NCBI GenBank assembly: GCA_037127315.1 | Contig: JBBBDQ010001454.1 | Coordinates: 1,336,001 to 1,400,000, forward strand | Length of the DNA: 64,000 nucleotides | Origin: Ascarosepion bandense | Taxonomy: Eukaryota; Mollusca; Cephalopoda; Sepiida; Sepiidae | Direction: 5' to 3' | In this document: piece by piece, positions 22,052 through 33,930 of the stretch | How positions within the stretch are numbered: position 1 is the stretch's first letter | Layout: the number at the start of each line of letters is the position of its first letter | Notes under the pieces: model-generated | The model's input: only the letters and a program-made list of their open reading frames with translations | The model's database searches: none | Told to the model about the DNA's origin: nothing | Program-made: the position numbers and the translations under genes

Positions 22052-22357
22052 TTTGTGCGTTGTGAATATCGGCTCGGAATGAAAAATCAGAGAGTCGAGT
22101 TCGAATTCCAGTTGAATTAGTTGCATTCACTTACGCGCAAATGCTATTAGAAAATGTATTAATCCACCTCTTCTCCCTCTAGCTATGGATTGAATAGCAA
22201 GACAGTTTGAGTTCTATAGCCTTTGTTGGTAGCCAGTCTCTCGCAGAGATTAATGACAACCTACTGTGGGAAAATTTTCTACTTAGTCAGTCATGGATCG
22301 AAAGAGACATGATCACCCAAGCTTGTATCACGTATGACACTGAGCTGACTGATTGAC
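22052..22357 (+). mobile_element. SINE-A, near full length
   Basis: Head GTGCGTTGTGAATATCGGCT, B box GAGTTCGAATTCC, CACTTACGCGCAAAT and 3' end CACTGAGCTGACTGA. It sits between two LINE fragments of the same orientation. Confidence 0.9.
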
Positions 22358-22364
22358 AAGACTG

Positions 22365-22640
22365 ACATCTAGTTTCCACCCTTTTATCTTTCAATACAGT
22401 AACAGTTTCTTTCCTCGCACTCACCGCATGTGGAACTCCCTTCCATTTACTTTGTTTTTCTGATAGCTAAAATCTCCAAAAATTAAATGAACGTCAATTG
22501 CCATCGTCTTTCTCTTTTCTCTTTGAATCCCATCCATTCTTTCTTCAACACTCCCTCTACTCAGTCATTTTCTCACTGTAGATCCATGTGCACTAGTGGG
22601 GGTCCTGCTTTGCTTGGGGTGAAATGGCTAAAAATAAAAT
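22365..22640 (+). pseudogene. Jockey/BS-like LINE 3' end
   Basis: Starts within the last coding region (TTTCTTTCCTCGCAC, TGTGGAACTCCCTTCC) and ends with the conserved 3' terminus near 22570-22640. Confidence 0.75.
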
Positions 22641-22732
22641 AACAGATGATTGGAGCGAATGTGTAAAATTTGGTTATATCATCTTCAAATGTTTGGATTT
22701 TACATTCCTTAAGTATATGTATTTTTCATCAA

Positions 22733-23365
22733 ATATCGTTGATAAATCTACCATCCGCCCGTGCATTGAATACTGCTGCCATATCTGGTCGGGTGCCCCT
22801 GCTGTTCTCCTCGGGCTTCTCGATAAGGTTCAGAGGAGGGTCTGTAATGTGATAGATACCGACTTGGCAGACCGCCTGCAGTCTCTCTCCCACCGGCGAG
22901 ACGTGGCTTCCCTGTGTCTCTTCTATAAATACTTTCACGGCTTCTGCTCCGATGAACTTAGATCACTGGTGCCCCCTAAATACGAATTTGCACGAGATAC
23001 TAGATTAACAACTAGATCCCACCCTTTTACAGTGAAATCGATAAAATGCAGCCGTAACTTCTACTCCAACAGTTTCTTTCCTCGCACTTCCCGACTGTGG
23101 AATTCTCTTCCAAACGATTGCTTCCCCGACGGCTACAATCTCCAGGAGTTTAAATGTAAGGTCAATACACACCTCCTAACACACTAACCTGCTCCCATTC
23201 TATCAAGCACTCTTCCCATCTGCCCGACCCTCATCCTCGCTATCCTTACTCATCTGTCACCTTTCTCCTGACATTCCCTATGTCTATCCACTCCTTCTCT
23301 TTACCTTCCCCTATGTAGCCCCATGCGCAATAGTGGCAGTGGAATGCCTTGCTTGGGGTGAGATG
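22733..23365 (+). pseudogene. Jockey/BS-like LINE, best-preserved C-terminus and 3' end
   Basis: An open frame to 23187 carries the C-terminal 150 residues of the LINE polyprotein: STIRPCIEYCCHIWSGAP, LLDKVQRRVCNVID, RRDVASLCLFYKYFHG, FFPRTSRLWNSLP. A 3' UTR follows, ending in GGCAGTGG...TTGCTTGGGGTGAGATGATT and an A-rich tail. The 5' part (RT core and endonuclease) is absent, so this is a typical 5'-truncated, inactive copy. Confidence 0.9.
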
Positions 23366-23842
23366 ATTAAAAAAAAATATGAAGAAATGTGAATAAGAAG
23401 ACAAACGTTAACTTCATAAATGTTTTCCTATTTGTTTTGTATTTAATCACACACTTACATACATACACATATATATATGACAAATGGAAAACCTTTTTAT
23501 AGAAACAAAATTCGATTACGCGTTTCACCTTTCTAGTTTTCATCAGATAAAAAAATAACAAAAAAAAAACAAAACAAAAGAAACAAATGTGTGGGTACGT
23601 GTATTTGTGTGTCGACTTAAATAATAAATCATTAGTACTTTTCCCTGCTAAGGTGGTGTTTCTCATAATGAAAGAAAAATCCAAATAATTTATTATTTAT
23701 GCAGACACACAAACACACATTTGTCTTTTTCATTTTTTTATTTGAAGAAGCCTAGATAGACATAATCAGATCTCGTTTTAATGAATACTAGATTTGATTA
23801 TGATAAACACTTGTTAAATTTACCGAGATTCTTATCCAATTT

Positions 23843-24150
23843 TACACTCCACCCACGTCTATTAAATAGGTTAAGAGGCTCATCCCTTGCTCCCTGTTTA
23901 GGATGTGGTTTCCGGCTTTCTCTTTTCCAATCTTCTCACTTTGTTTTTTTTTAATTGGAGTAGATAGATCTATCTATCGCCCGGTTCACACTCCACCCAC
24001 GTCTATTGAACAGGTGAAGAGGCTCATCCCTTGTTTCCTGTTTAGGATGTGGTTTCCGGCATTTCCTTTTCCAACCTTTTTACTATAACGTAGCCCCCTG
24101 CACATCAGTGGCGTTGCCGCCTTGCTCGGGGTGATACGATTAATATATAT
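23843..24150 (+). repeat. LINE 3' UTR fragment with a ~100-bp local duplication
   Basis: Bases 23843-23940 and 23988-24085 are close direct copies (CTCCACCCACGTCTATT to TTTTCCAA), offset by about 145 bp. The second runs into the jockey/BS-like 3' terminus and a short (TA)n. Confidence 0.7.
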
Positions 24151-24174
24151 ATATATATATATATAAATTTATTT

Positions 24175-24400
24175 GTTTAAACATTATTTTCAATGGATAC
24201 TCGTATTTGAGCGGAAAGTCTGTTATTCCATAATTAAATAGCACATACATTCATATATGAATATTCGAGATATCTTGTTAGGAAAATATGTATCTTTCGG
24301 CAAGATTCGAACCTGCTACTCCCATATATCGGGGAGTAGCCGTCATTAGATCTGACGTGTCTTAACACTCGACGAGAGAAGTTTCATGGTTTAACAAAGT
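24175..24400 (-). mobile_element. SINE-C, derived from a class II tRNA
   Basis: Reverse complement has a tRNA-like head. It includes an anticodon-type stem (CGTCA/TGACG, 7-nt loop), a long variable-arm hairpin (GCTACTCCC paired over 9 bp) and a T-arm GCAGGTTCGAATCTTGC. A long variable arm is typical of Leu and Ser tRNAs. The tail continues to about 24175. Confidence 0.7.
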
Positions 24401-24559
24401 CGAATTAAGCCGTAAATATACAATTTCCTGATTTCTTATAACATTCCATATCTGCTCTGGTTCGCATCTCAATGTAAACAAATGTTAACAAAGGCAGAAT
24501 TACGAAATCTTACGGAAAGTTACGAAATGGTATTAACCAAAATACCTTAAATTTATTAG

Positions 24560-24815
24560 TTTAAACTTTATTTTTAATGTTCAAACTAATAAATTTAAAT
24601 AAATATGTTAGTTTATATATATATTACTTCAAATTTTATTTTTTAGTGGATTTTAGTAGGGGCTTCACTTTTTTTAAAGAGTATCTATTTCGTCTATCGG
24701 CCTGCATATTCGTGAAAACTTATTAAAGAGAGCATCCTATCTGGCAAAATTTCAACTTGCGCCCTCTTTTGCAGGAGGCACCAGCGTCTGATCTACGAAG
24801 AGCTTCAAAATAAAA
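24560..24815 (-). mobile_element. SINE-C, second copy
   Basis: Shares with 24175-24400 the T-arm zone (CAAGTTGAAATTTTGCC) and the body block with GAATATGCAGG and AATAAGTTTTCACGAATATG. The head is more eroded. Confidence 0.6.
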
Positions 24816-24840
24816 CATGGTTCTATTTTTTTTTTCAAAG

Positions 24841-24863
24841 CTTTCTTTCTTTCTTTCTTTCTT

Positions 24864-24941
<78 letters not shown>
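24841..24941. repeat. (CTTT)n(CT)n(CA)n compound microsatellite
   Basis: Three successive pyrimidine-rich or CA simple repeats. Frames through it are artefacts. Confidence 0.95.
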
Positions 24942-24943
<2 letters not shown>

Positions 24944-26359
24944 TCTTTAAGAGAGAGAGTTCCTGTTTAGTATCAAACACTAATGAAGGTATCATGAACA
25001 ACCGAAAATTCTCTGATTTCTAATGTCAACACAAAAAGCACCAAAATATACACACATATTTTTGTCATTTAATTTCTATATATATATGTATATATATATT
25101 CGGAATAATTATCGATTTTTTAAAAAAACATTTAGATTTTGTGACCATCAATATTTACATGAAGAGGCGAAATACATTAAATACTATATCATTCTCTCTA
25201 GCAACCCTATAACAGTTGACGTTGAGTGGAGTTTATCTAAGTTTCGTTACAACTGCTTCTGAGACAATAAGCGACTCAATATAAAATATAATAATAGGCT
25301 AAAACTTGAACTTGAAATGTACTTTTTCACTCGTAATGATTGCTAAAACTTTGAATAATTAAAAAAAGGATTATATGAACATGAAAGGGCTCTATTACAA
25401 AACAACACACTCAAAGCATTAGTTACTCAATGTAGTTAGTCTGATCATAATTTAGTTTAAAAAATCTAGTTTAATTAAAAGATAAAACAATTTACTAAGA
25501 TGTAAGTGTATAACAAGTAGAAATTAATAGAAATAACTTCCCGTGGTAATCTAATTGTGTAAACCTGGACTGTAGCTAGAGGAATCTTAGGAACAAAAGG
25601 AAAAATTTATCTGAAATCTCTAAGGAGGTCGACTTTACTACCAAACAAAGCATCAACTCTCATAATATCCTACAAGCAATTATCTATTGCCTGAAGACTA
25701 TAAGAAGAAAGCACGAAAACATTTTTCTTCTAGTAAATAGTGTTCTAGACAGCTGTTCATGTCATAATATCGTTTATAGTTAAGTGAGAATTTAATATAT
25801 TGAATAAATAGTATTTTCATCTCCCAATAGGTGCACCCAAGTAAAGGCACATCCTTATATCACATGTCTTGCTCACCCCTCTCTGCTGATGCTTCAGCCT
25901 CCATTACGGTGTTTACCACTTGCATTTGTTCGTTGTGCGTCAAGGTTTAGTGGATTGATTTTATCACTGATTTAATTTCCTGGGGCGTCGGTTGTTGGTT
26001 AAGATGGACAAAGTGCACAGCAAAAGGTTCCATTCTCTCTAAAGATTCTGCTTAATGGATGGAATGCAAAACTTTTGGCAGTAGTTTCATCATTATCTAT
26101 GAGCGAATCTTCAATCATGCTATACGTGTTCATTCCAAAGTTACACACTATTTTCATGAGGATTTAATAGGCTTCAGTCACATTATAGCTCATAAGTTTA
26201 ACAACTTAATTTTACGGAACTGACAAATTATACTGTAATAAGATGAGGAAGAAAGACTTTTATTTCAAAAGATCATTTAGAGTTCAGAGGCGAAATTGTT
26301 CTCAACAGACTGTTAGGTTAACAAATATATTTAACTCTGCCCTACAAACAACAGCCTAA
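24942..26359. other. No gene assigned
   Basis: AT-rich. The minus-strand text near 25840-26240 has a coding-like flavour (a fragment reading GVSKTCDIRMCLYLGAPI) and may be an eroded transposon, but I could not assign it. Confidence 0.3.
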
Positions 26360-27123
26360 TATAGGGTTTTCTAACCTGGACGATATCACCCACCGGTGAG
26401 CAATTTCAACTGTTCGTTGAGCTATAAGCGACTCAATAAAAAAAGATTGGAAATTTTGATGGGCGATATAGGATTTTGGCTATTAAATATGTATTTCAAC
26501 ATATGCTACTCGAAAAATATTCAAAGGAGATATGCAAAGAATCTCTATAACACCGTCCCCACCAAAAAAAATTAATAGGTGGATCAATAAAAATAACTCA
26601 CATTCATAGATAAGATATAAATATCCCCGTAAACAACGAATATTTCCGTATTTTCTACAGATATGAGAAGGATCATTAACATTCAAATAGTTCTTCAGAC
26701 GAAGTAACATTTTTCCTTCATAAGGGAAGACCAAGAACGACAAAAAATATTCGATGAATTTTTATTATTTGCCAGTAATGTATATTCTTTCGAAACTTAT
26801 AATTATCAACAAAATATTTAAGTTTTTGTCAACACTTACAGCGCTAACTCAAACTAAAACTAATCATGACGATAAAACTAAATTATATATTTTTGAATGT
26901 CTAAGTTTGTTTTTGTATGTTCTTTAATACGGTAGTAGCAATAGCAGTCACATAAATCAGTGTTATTTGTTACCTGCCTTTGATATGTTTTATTACATCA
27001 TAAAATCAATGACAAACTTATACCAAATAACTTGCTATGTTTTTGAATACTTACTATACAGGGTGGGGGGTAGAAAATTTTTCATGTTAAAATGGGCGTA
27101 AACGCAAATATGGCTGGGAATCC
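26360..27123. mobile_element. Possible hAT-type non-autonomous relic
   Basis: The left end TAGGGTTTTCTAACC and the right end (reverse complement CAGGGATTCCCAGCC) resemble hAT terminal repeats. CACCCACCGGTGAGCAATTT near the left end is reminiscent of such ends. No clear 8-bp target duplication or transposase was found. Confidence 0.35.
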
Positions 27124-27376
27124 CTGATCTAAGATGACCAACTCCAATCCCTCTCTTTATCTTACACTTTTTGTCTCTCTACGTCCCCACTCTATTACTA
27201 TATATATATATCTTCCCGTTTCCCTCTTAGTACCTGTGAGACCAAGCGTCACACACATTAGGCCATGAAGATTGTCTTAAAGCAGAAAATAGACAATCGC
27301 TGCTTAGTCTATTTTTATACTTACATACGCACTTTCTTGATAAATATAGCCTATATTACAAGTATATTTTATCATC

Positions 27377-27377
27377 T

Positions 27378-27442
<65 letters not shown>
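27377..27442. repeat. (TA)n microsatellite
   Basis: About 33 TA units with one AATA interruption. Confidence 0.95.
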
Positions 27443-27447
<5 letters not shown>

Positions 27448-27469
27448 CAGAGCTGAACAGTTATAGGCC

Positions 27470-27680
27470 ATTCTTAGAGGCCAAAGAAATCTAGCATCTA
27501 GTAATTTTTTAATCATTTTACCAAGACAATAAATCTACTAAGACGCAATCATTCTACTAAGAGTAAAAGAAATATGAGAAAAGAAAAATATTACGGAGAG
27601 AGAACAATAAAAGAACATGAATTAAGAAGACAAAAGAAGATTGACATTGCATTTAATCTTTGAAATAGAGGATGAGACAA
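27470..27680 (-). pseudogene. Jockey/BS-like LINE 3' fragment
   Basis: The block AACAATAAAAGAACATGAAT and GATTGACATTGCATTTAATC match the 3' part of the LINE relics at 10080-10165 and 58480-58550, same orientation. Confidence 0.5.
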
Positions 27681-28584
27681 AAATACCTCCTAAGTTTACC
27701 ACCGATAAATACCTCACACATAATGATAAAACATTAGTGACAATGTCATCTTTATCTAGCTACTGACTTAATATTATGTGAGTGGTATTTTTACCGCCAC
27801 TCTGTATTTGGAAACGCCTTCGGGCAGAGACTCTTTGAGCCAACTGGGTTAACTGACCTGAAAGTATCTCTAATTGGGTCCAACTTGCAAGTTAAGTGCT
27901 GCTTTTATCTAAACCTGTCATCATATGTATTTGTGCTGCTCATGTCTATTATACTCTTATGAAGTTGATCAGATGTTTGGAATTAACTTTTATTCCTTTT
28001 CGGAAATAATCTATTTTGTCATTCCCTTTGATCGTTCTTTTACGAAAGAAAGAATCGCAGATGGAAATGTTGCCCGCTAAACGTGTTTTCCATCAAATCT
28101 CGAGGCACAAAGACATCGTAGAGATTCACATATAAGTGGTTTTTAAGTGCTTTCCTATGAAAAACGTGCGGTGTGCCGTATCGTGATTGTTTTCAATCTG
28201 CGTTGCAATTTGGTCATCATTTGGTCATCACCAACGACAATATTACTGTCAAAACGTTCCAGGCAAAAATGTTCATTTAAACCGACTACTTACAAAATCT
28301 CATGATATGGCAACATCTCCATAAATGGCACATTTCACTTTTGCCGTTTGCTTTTCGTTTCTGGAGATAAAAGAGAATCAAATGTCAAAAAATCATACCA
28401 TTTGCTTCCATTTTTGCTTTCAATGCAGAAATATTAAAATTCACAATCAAAACATGGCACATTTAAAAAACATGTTGAAACATTACCTTTAAAATATATA
28501 CGTCATATTTTTTAGTTACATGTAAAAGGAAATCCCGTAGTCAAAGACCACCTATTAAAAAACGCTACAGTCTCTAACCTACTA
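27681..28584. other. No gene recognised
   Basis: Contains a short direct duplication TTTGGTCATCA near 28210-28231. No repeat family or exon recognised. Confidence 0.4.
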
Positions 28585-28862
28585 ATATATACATAGTCAT
28601 CCGCTTCTAGATCTGTTTCGCTGTATCACAGCCCATTAGGATTGTTAGACATCCGATTGCATTTAACCAGCATTGAAACCAGACCGAATTGTCATTAGTC
28701 GGCGATTCTACCTCTGAGCTATGGGCGCTCGGTAGAAGGGAGCTTTTAGCGTGTGCTATGCTATGTAAACATACGCCAGAAGCTAAGAGTGTTCTTATTC
28801 ATTACCGAATGAACGATGCGCAGATGCTAGATTAGCTACTGTTTTTTCCAAGTCTACCGTTA
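28585..28862 (-). mobile_element. SINE-B, near full length
   Basis: Reverse complement runs from CAGTAGCTAATCTAGCATC through a tRNA-like segment with A box (TAGCTCAGAGGTAGAAT) and B-box-like GGTTTCAATGC, then GGGCTGTGATACAGCG and a TA-rich tail. It matches 44340-44602 along the whole length. Confidence 0.8.
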
Positions 28863-29079
28863 TTCTAGAGTGCTCAATCAGAGAATGAAATTCTCCTTGT
28901 TAAACAATAACACGCCAGCTTTTTAACACGAAACTTTACCGAGACGACGTATTGATAATCTTTAGCAAACTAACCCGCTATTGAAAACAAAACAAAACAA
29001 AAAACAAACAAACAAAAAAAAAAAACGACGGATAAACTCAGAAAGGATTTAATAAAATTTTTCAAATACCATGGTCTTA

Positions 29080-29973
29080 ACATTGCCACCTTAACTAACG
29101 TTAAGTCGTTAATTTCTTCGATGTTACCTTCGACGTGAGCAACTGCCTGTACAAACCATACACTAAGAATTCATACAACTACACATACATCAACAGGGAA
29201 TCAAATCACCCCCAGACAATCACATAAAACCTACACAAATCCATCCAATTTCATTTAAGTACCAACTCTAGCAATAAAGAAACTTTTGACAATTTTAAAA
29301 TTTAACATATTGATGCTTTAGAAAAAAGTAAACTTACCATTAGTTTAGAATACTCCGTTAAAAACAAGTTAGGCAGAAATAAGCTGAAATCACGTAAACG
29401 TAACATTATTTGATTTAACCCACTCTTTAGTCGTAACGTCCAAACTAACACTGGCAAACTTAATTCATAAACATTTCTACCATTCACCCACACTAAAACA
29501 TTTCTAACTTAATTCATAAACATTTCTACCATTCACCCACACTAAAAGAAATCTTCAACAAAAACAATGTCAAAGTTAGTTATAGTTCAGTTAAAAACAT
29601 AAATAAATTTATTTCACAACATAAGGCTATGATATCAAATAAATAATTGTCCCACATAAACAACATCTGTCACCCAACTAATAGCAAAAAAATAATTGCG
29701 ACTGCCGAAAAAATAAAACCTGCCAATTGAAAGGTCAGTGTATGTCCAAAAGTATTGCTCATCAAACTTAAATTCATTCGGATGATAACGATGTTAAATT
29801 TTACTTTGGAAGCATTTCTAACAGGTAGAAAATAAGATTTAACAACTACATGTTTTTAAACAACAGTAAATACAAGAAAAATACTGCGTTGTGCATACAT
29901 TATTGGAAATTAAAAAACTCCAACAAAAACCCAATAATTACCTGGAATATTATAGCTAAATCCAAACATTACA

Positions 29974-29975
<2 letters not shown>
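29080..29975 (+). pseudogene. Penelope-like retroelement C-terminal region with GIY-YIG-type nuclease remnant
   Basis: Plus-strand frames give DVTFDVSNCLYKPYTKNSYN, INRESNHPQTI, RLSTNSSNKE-like text, RKRNIIWFNPLFSRNV and SYSSVKNINKFIS. Then come DDNDVKFYFGSISN, KIRFNNYM and YKKNTALCIHYWKLKNSNK with [13 protein letters not shown]. This is the linker and GIY-YIG-type endonuclease region seen in retroelements of this group. Frameshifts, a 49-bp tandem duplication at 29457 and truncation by (TA)n at 29979 make it dead. Confidence 0.7.
29457..29547. repeat. 49-bp tandem duplication
   Basis: The unit AACTTAATTCATAAACATTT... starts at 29457 and again at 29506, and the second copy is shorter by about 7 bp. 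It lies inside the Penelope-like relic. Confidence 0.85.
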
Positions 29976-29978
<3 letters not shown>

Positions 29979-30023
<45 letters not shown>

Positions 30024-30038
30024 GCAGTCTAAATACAT

Positions 30039-30091
<53 letters not shown>
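29979..30091. repeat. Two (TA)n arrays split by a 19-bp spacer
   Basis: TA units at 29979-30021 and 30041-30091 flank CGCAGTCTAAATACATCGG. Confidence 0.95.
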
Positions 30092-30094
<3 letters not shown>

Positions 30095-30559
30095 TCAGTT
30101 TTGATGTCTCATAAATATCTACTTTCTACTGGATTGTCATACTGACTTCTCTCTCAGCCACACCCTAATTTAGTCACGAAGCCAAAACCAGCTTCGCTTT
30201 CTTAGCGTCCGCCAGACTGTCTGATATTAACCAATAAAGAAATTCCATTTTTTAACGAGTCATTTGGCATCAGAATTTATCTACTCAATATCATATTTTC
30301 CCATGCAAGTCAGTTACATTTCCTCGAGTTTTGTCCAAGTGATGTTGGTAATATTTACAGAATATACTTATATTTATATGAGCAATATATAGTGTTAGTT
30401 AGATTTTATAATATTTTACTTTGCTAAAAGTACTGATATTTGATCTTTTTTTTTTTATTTCGCGTGGGTGGGGACACAATTCTTATTATACGAAGGAAGT
30501 GACCCATAATTTCTTATTTACAAATACATCCAAAACATATAGGCAGAAAAAGTATATTT
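30092..30559. other. No gene recognised
   Basis: AT-rich, no feature recognised. Confidence 0.4.
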
Positions 30560-31150
30560 TATTAACATAAAGTAAAGAAATTTAAATACCTGGGAAGCGT
30601 GTGGACAGAGTATGGGAAGTGCGATGTTGAGATCCAAAGACGCATTGGCATAACCAAGGACGCATTTCAAAAACTAACCAGAGTACACAAAGACATGAAA
30701 ATCATCCTTGGAAACAAATAGAGTGCTTGATTGCAATGTAATATCTGTCCTCAAGGGTGAAGGAGAGGCTCGAGGCAGCAGAAATGTGGTTTTATAGAAG
30801 GATGTTGAGGATACCATGGACTGAGCCCGTAACTAACAACGAGGTGTTGGAGAGGATGGAAACGAGGAAAAAAACTCATACTGAATATAAGGAAGAGACA
30901 GGTAAGTTTTTGGACATGTAATGAGGAAGGAGGGCCTGGAAAATTTAAGACTCACAGGACGGATAGAGAGAGAGAGAAAGAAAGATAGGGGAAAGCAGCG
31001 CGAGACCTACTTGACAGACCTGAACAAATGGTTGGCAGAACGGGATTTTCAAGAGATACTAAGAGGAAGAATTTTGAGAGTGACAAGAGACAGGGTCAAG
31101 TGGAAATCCATGATCAACGACGGCACATGAAGAAGAAGAAGAAGAAGAGG
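30560..31150 (+). pseudogene. RTE-like LINE, C-terminal region
   Basis: Frames give VKKFKYLGSVWTEYGKCDV, EIQRRIGITKDAFQKL, AAEMWFYRRMLRIPWTEPVT, MRKEGLENLRLTGRIERE and YLTDLNKWLAERDF. A GHGT-like end (DGT) and a (GAA)n tail follow. Several frameshifts. This is the most complete copy of this family in the window. Confidence 0.85.
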
Positions 31151-32044
31151 AAAACTGGACTCTTCCTCAGCAAATTATTTTACTCTTTTATATGTTAATC
31201 TGTGTTTCTTTACATTCTATAGACTTCCTCATTCTTTTGTTCATTGATTTTGCATATGTTTTACTGTTTTGAATTGAACACTAGTTTCTGACGTTTTTAT
31301 TGCTTCACAGAGACATCTGCTTGACTATCATTACCCGTTATCATAAATATTGCATTCAAGTATGTGCAATCAGTTTCCTATTCGATTAATATCCGATGAG
31401 GTTAGGGGTCATTTTCTTAAATCATTGAAATTGAAATATTTCTGGCAAGGTGGACAACACCTAACTTTGCAGAATTTGAGGAATGAGTGAATATGGACTT
31501 TATCGTAATCATATTCATCGTGATGTGCATGATTCAAAACATGTATTGTCCTAGAGCTTACAATAATTCTTTGCATTGATCGTGATACCATCAGCTATGA
31601 AAAGGACCCATATTTTTACTGCCAGCAGAAAATATTACTCCAGCTCCTGTTACAGAATGCGAAAGCCAGAACTAGAATAGCCAGCTATTGATCAGAGTGC
31701 CTCGTGGGCGTGATACTGATGGATTGCATTAGTCTGTGTTTGGGATATAAGCCCAAAACGGTGCGAATTCAACAGATAGCCGCAAGAATTCTGAAGCGTT
31801 GATACGCCTTCGAGGTTAGCGACCGGCTAAGACCACCAGCGGAAGGACGTTGTACCAACGAGCAACATGCGTTCTCGTGAGGTCATTCCTTCCCGTGCCT
31901 CTTAAAATTCAAGCTGCCATCACTCTCTCATAATAAAACGAATAAGAAAAAGAAATGGTTCTTTTCGTTGATATATTTTTATGTAGTATTGTGGGACCCA
32001 GAGATGAAACAGAACGCAATATTCCTTTTTTATTGTATTCTAAG
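31151..32044. other. No gene assigned
   Basis: No recognised element. Bases 31640-31910 have more balanced composition than their surroundings and could be an unrecognised repeat. Confidence 0.3.
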
Positions 32045-32342
32045 TTTTGGTGTAATGGATATCGGTTCCGATTGTGAAATGAGAAAGACGAGTTCGATTT
32101 CAAGTCAAATTTGTTTCATTCACTTACCCAAAAAATACCCCTGGAAAATGTATTAATCCATCTATTCTCCCTCCACCTGTGGGTCGAATAGGAGGACAGA
32201 TTGGGTTTTATAGCCTTGGTTGGCAACCAGTCTTCTGCAAAAAGTAATGGCAGCTTAATGTGGGAAAATCTTCTGCCTAGTCAGTCAGATCTCGAAAGAT
32301 ACATGATTGCCCAGCGTGTATTACGGACAGTAATTAACTAAT
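32045..32342 (+). mobile_element. SINE-A, diverged
   Basis: Retains GGATATCGGTTCCGATTGTG, CGAGTTCGATTTC, CACTTACCC, TTAATCCATCTATTCTCCCT, TATAGCCTTGGTTGGCAACC and the 3' block. Confidence 0.8.
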
Positions 32343-32344
32343 TA

Positions 32345-32530
32345 GTGTGGAGGTTAGATATTACACAGATGTTAAACACCCTTTGCTTCCTTTCTAACAA
32401 CATTTTCTTATCTCTTGATATTTTGCTTAATTTCTGGAGCCAATGTTTTGCTATTCTGAAGTTGTCATTAGTTGATGATTTCCTTGATAGTCGTGGCAAA
32501 ACTCTATCACGCCATTATGTTTTTTCTATG
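32345..32530 (-). pseudogene. RTE-like LINE fragment
   Basis: Minus-strand text reads FRIAKHWLQKLSKISRDKKM and LLERKQRVFN.CVIS, matching the post-RT region of the family. Short and eroded. Confidence 0.5.
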
Positions 32531-32759
32531 TATCTCTACATTCATCACGATAATTATTTTTAAGAAATCAGTTTTATATACGTTGCCTAACTTACATGTA
32601 TTTTGTGTTGTTTATTCAGAGGTGATAATGTGGTTGCTTTCATACATTTAGCCAACGTTCTTAATTGAATGTCCTGACTGAATTGGCGGCTTTAATGCTG
32701 TTGAAAGTTGGTTTGCTGTGTCGTAAAAGACTATTCTTCTCGTCTGAATACTTGTTCCG

Positions 32760-33418
32760 CAACATTAGGACAATTGCATACGGAACAATTGCGTATCGGA
32801 CAATTGCGTACCTGACAATTGCGTACCTGACAATTGCGTATCGGACAATTGCGTACCTGACACATGCATCTCTTAACAAATGTGTCCCTGGATAATTACC
32901 TGCCTCAGGTATTTTTTTGATACCCTTAAGGGCAATTACCATAAATTCTGAAAAAAGCTATAGGTAATAATAGCAAATTTTTAAAAAAGAATAAAATTTT
33001 AGAAATTAAAAATTCATTATTTTTTATAAATGCCACGAGAAATTAACAGTGTTTAAAAAATATTTCAAAAATTTAAAATCATTGTAGTTTCACAAATTAA
33101 TCAAAAGTTAGCAATGTTGTGAATTATCCTTTTTAAGAAATGTATCTTGCTTTCAGGGTTATACTAACCTAATAGCACCATTAATCTCTTATTTGCGGTT
33201 TTATTTTTCATAACAGAGTTGTTATTTTAATTATGTTTTGGCTTTTTTAGAATAATTTAAATTTGGTTTGCAGTTAGAAACTCTTAAAAAATATGGCAAC
33301 TTCAAAAAATTAATAGTGGTACGCAATTATCCAGGGATGAATTTACCTAGGGACGCAAATGCCTTGGTACACAATTTTCCGAGTCGCAAATGTCCGATAC
33401 GCAACTGTCCGTCCACCT
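32760..33418. mobile_element. Foldback-type element with inverted arrays of a 15-bp repeat
   Basis: Left array 32768-32870 has about seven units of ACAATTGCGTAYCKG. Right array 33319-33418 carries about six degenerate units of the same repeat in inverted orientation (CAATTRTCC, GTACGCAAT, CGATACGCAACTGTCC). The two enclose an AT-rich core of about 450 bp. Arrays of short repeats forming long inverted ends are typical of foldback transposons. The frames through the array (VRYAI repeats) are not genes. Confidence 0.65.
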
Positions 33419-33419
33419 T

Positions 33420-33930
33420 TTTCCATATATATAAATCTACCGTTAGTCCGTGCATTGAATACAGCTGTCATATATTGTCTGGTGCTACGACTATATATCT
33501 CGGGATTTGATCTATAATGAAATCGATACTAAACTGGCATCTCGATCACAGTCACTTTCTTACTGAGATAACGTGGCTTCCCTCTGTCTTTTCCATAAAA
33601 AATTTTCCTTGAAATTTTTCTGGTGAGCTTTACCCCTTTATGCATCGACGACATGAAATTAATTATGCTACCAGACTGGCCATGAGGCGTCATTGTTTTA
33701 CTGTTGAACCAGCTAAATACAACCGTTTGGTCTATTCTGATAGTTTCTTTTCTGGAATCTATTGCCTGTGTGATTACTTTCCAGTTTCTTGCTTCCCAAC
33801 CACCCACAATTTTCAAAATATTAAATGCAATGGCATCTGCCATCTTTTGTCTTCCTGAATCTTGTTCTTTTATTGTCCTTTATCTTCATTACTATTCACT
33901 AAAGTCTTCTCATTCGCTTTCATTCTGTTT
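33420..33930 (+). pseudogene. Jockey/BS-like LINE C-terminal fragment
   Basis: IYKSTVSPCIEYSCHILSGA opens the fragment near 33427, followed by frameshifted versions of the DVASLCLF and FTVEPAKYNR regions. Inactive. Confidence 0.75.

Noticed and set aside
24300..24390. Functional class II tRNA gene
   Set aside because: Damaged T stem, poor acceptor pairing, and continuity with a repeated SINE tail show it is a SINE head.
27304..27516. YIYIYI-rich frames here and at other (TA)n arrays
   Set aside because: Microsatellite translation artefacts.
32768..32870. CRISPR-like array
   Set aside because: The 15-bp units are contiguous with no spacers, and the sequence is eukaryotic.
32661..32942. Protein with VRYAI pentapeptide repeats
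   Set aside because: The repeat is a direct translation of the 15-bp DNA repeat. No gene context or conserved flanking domain.
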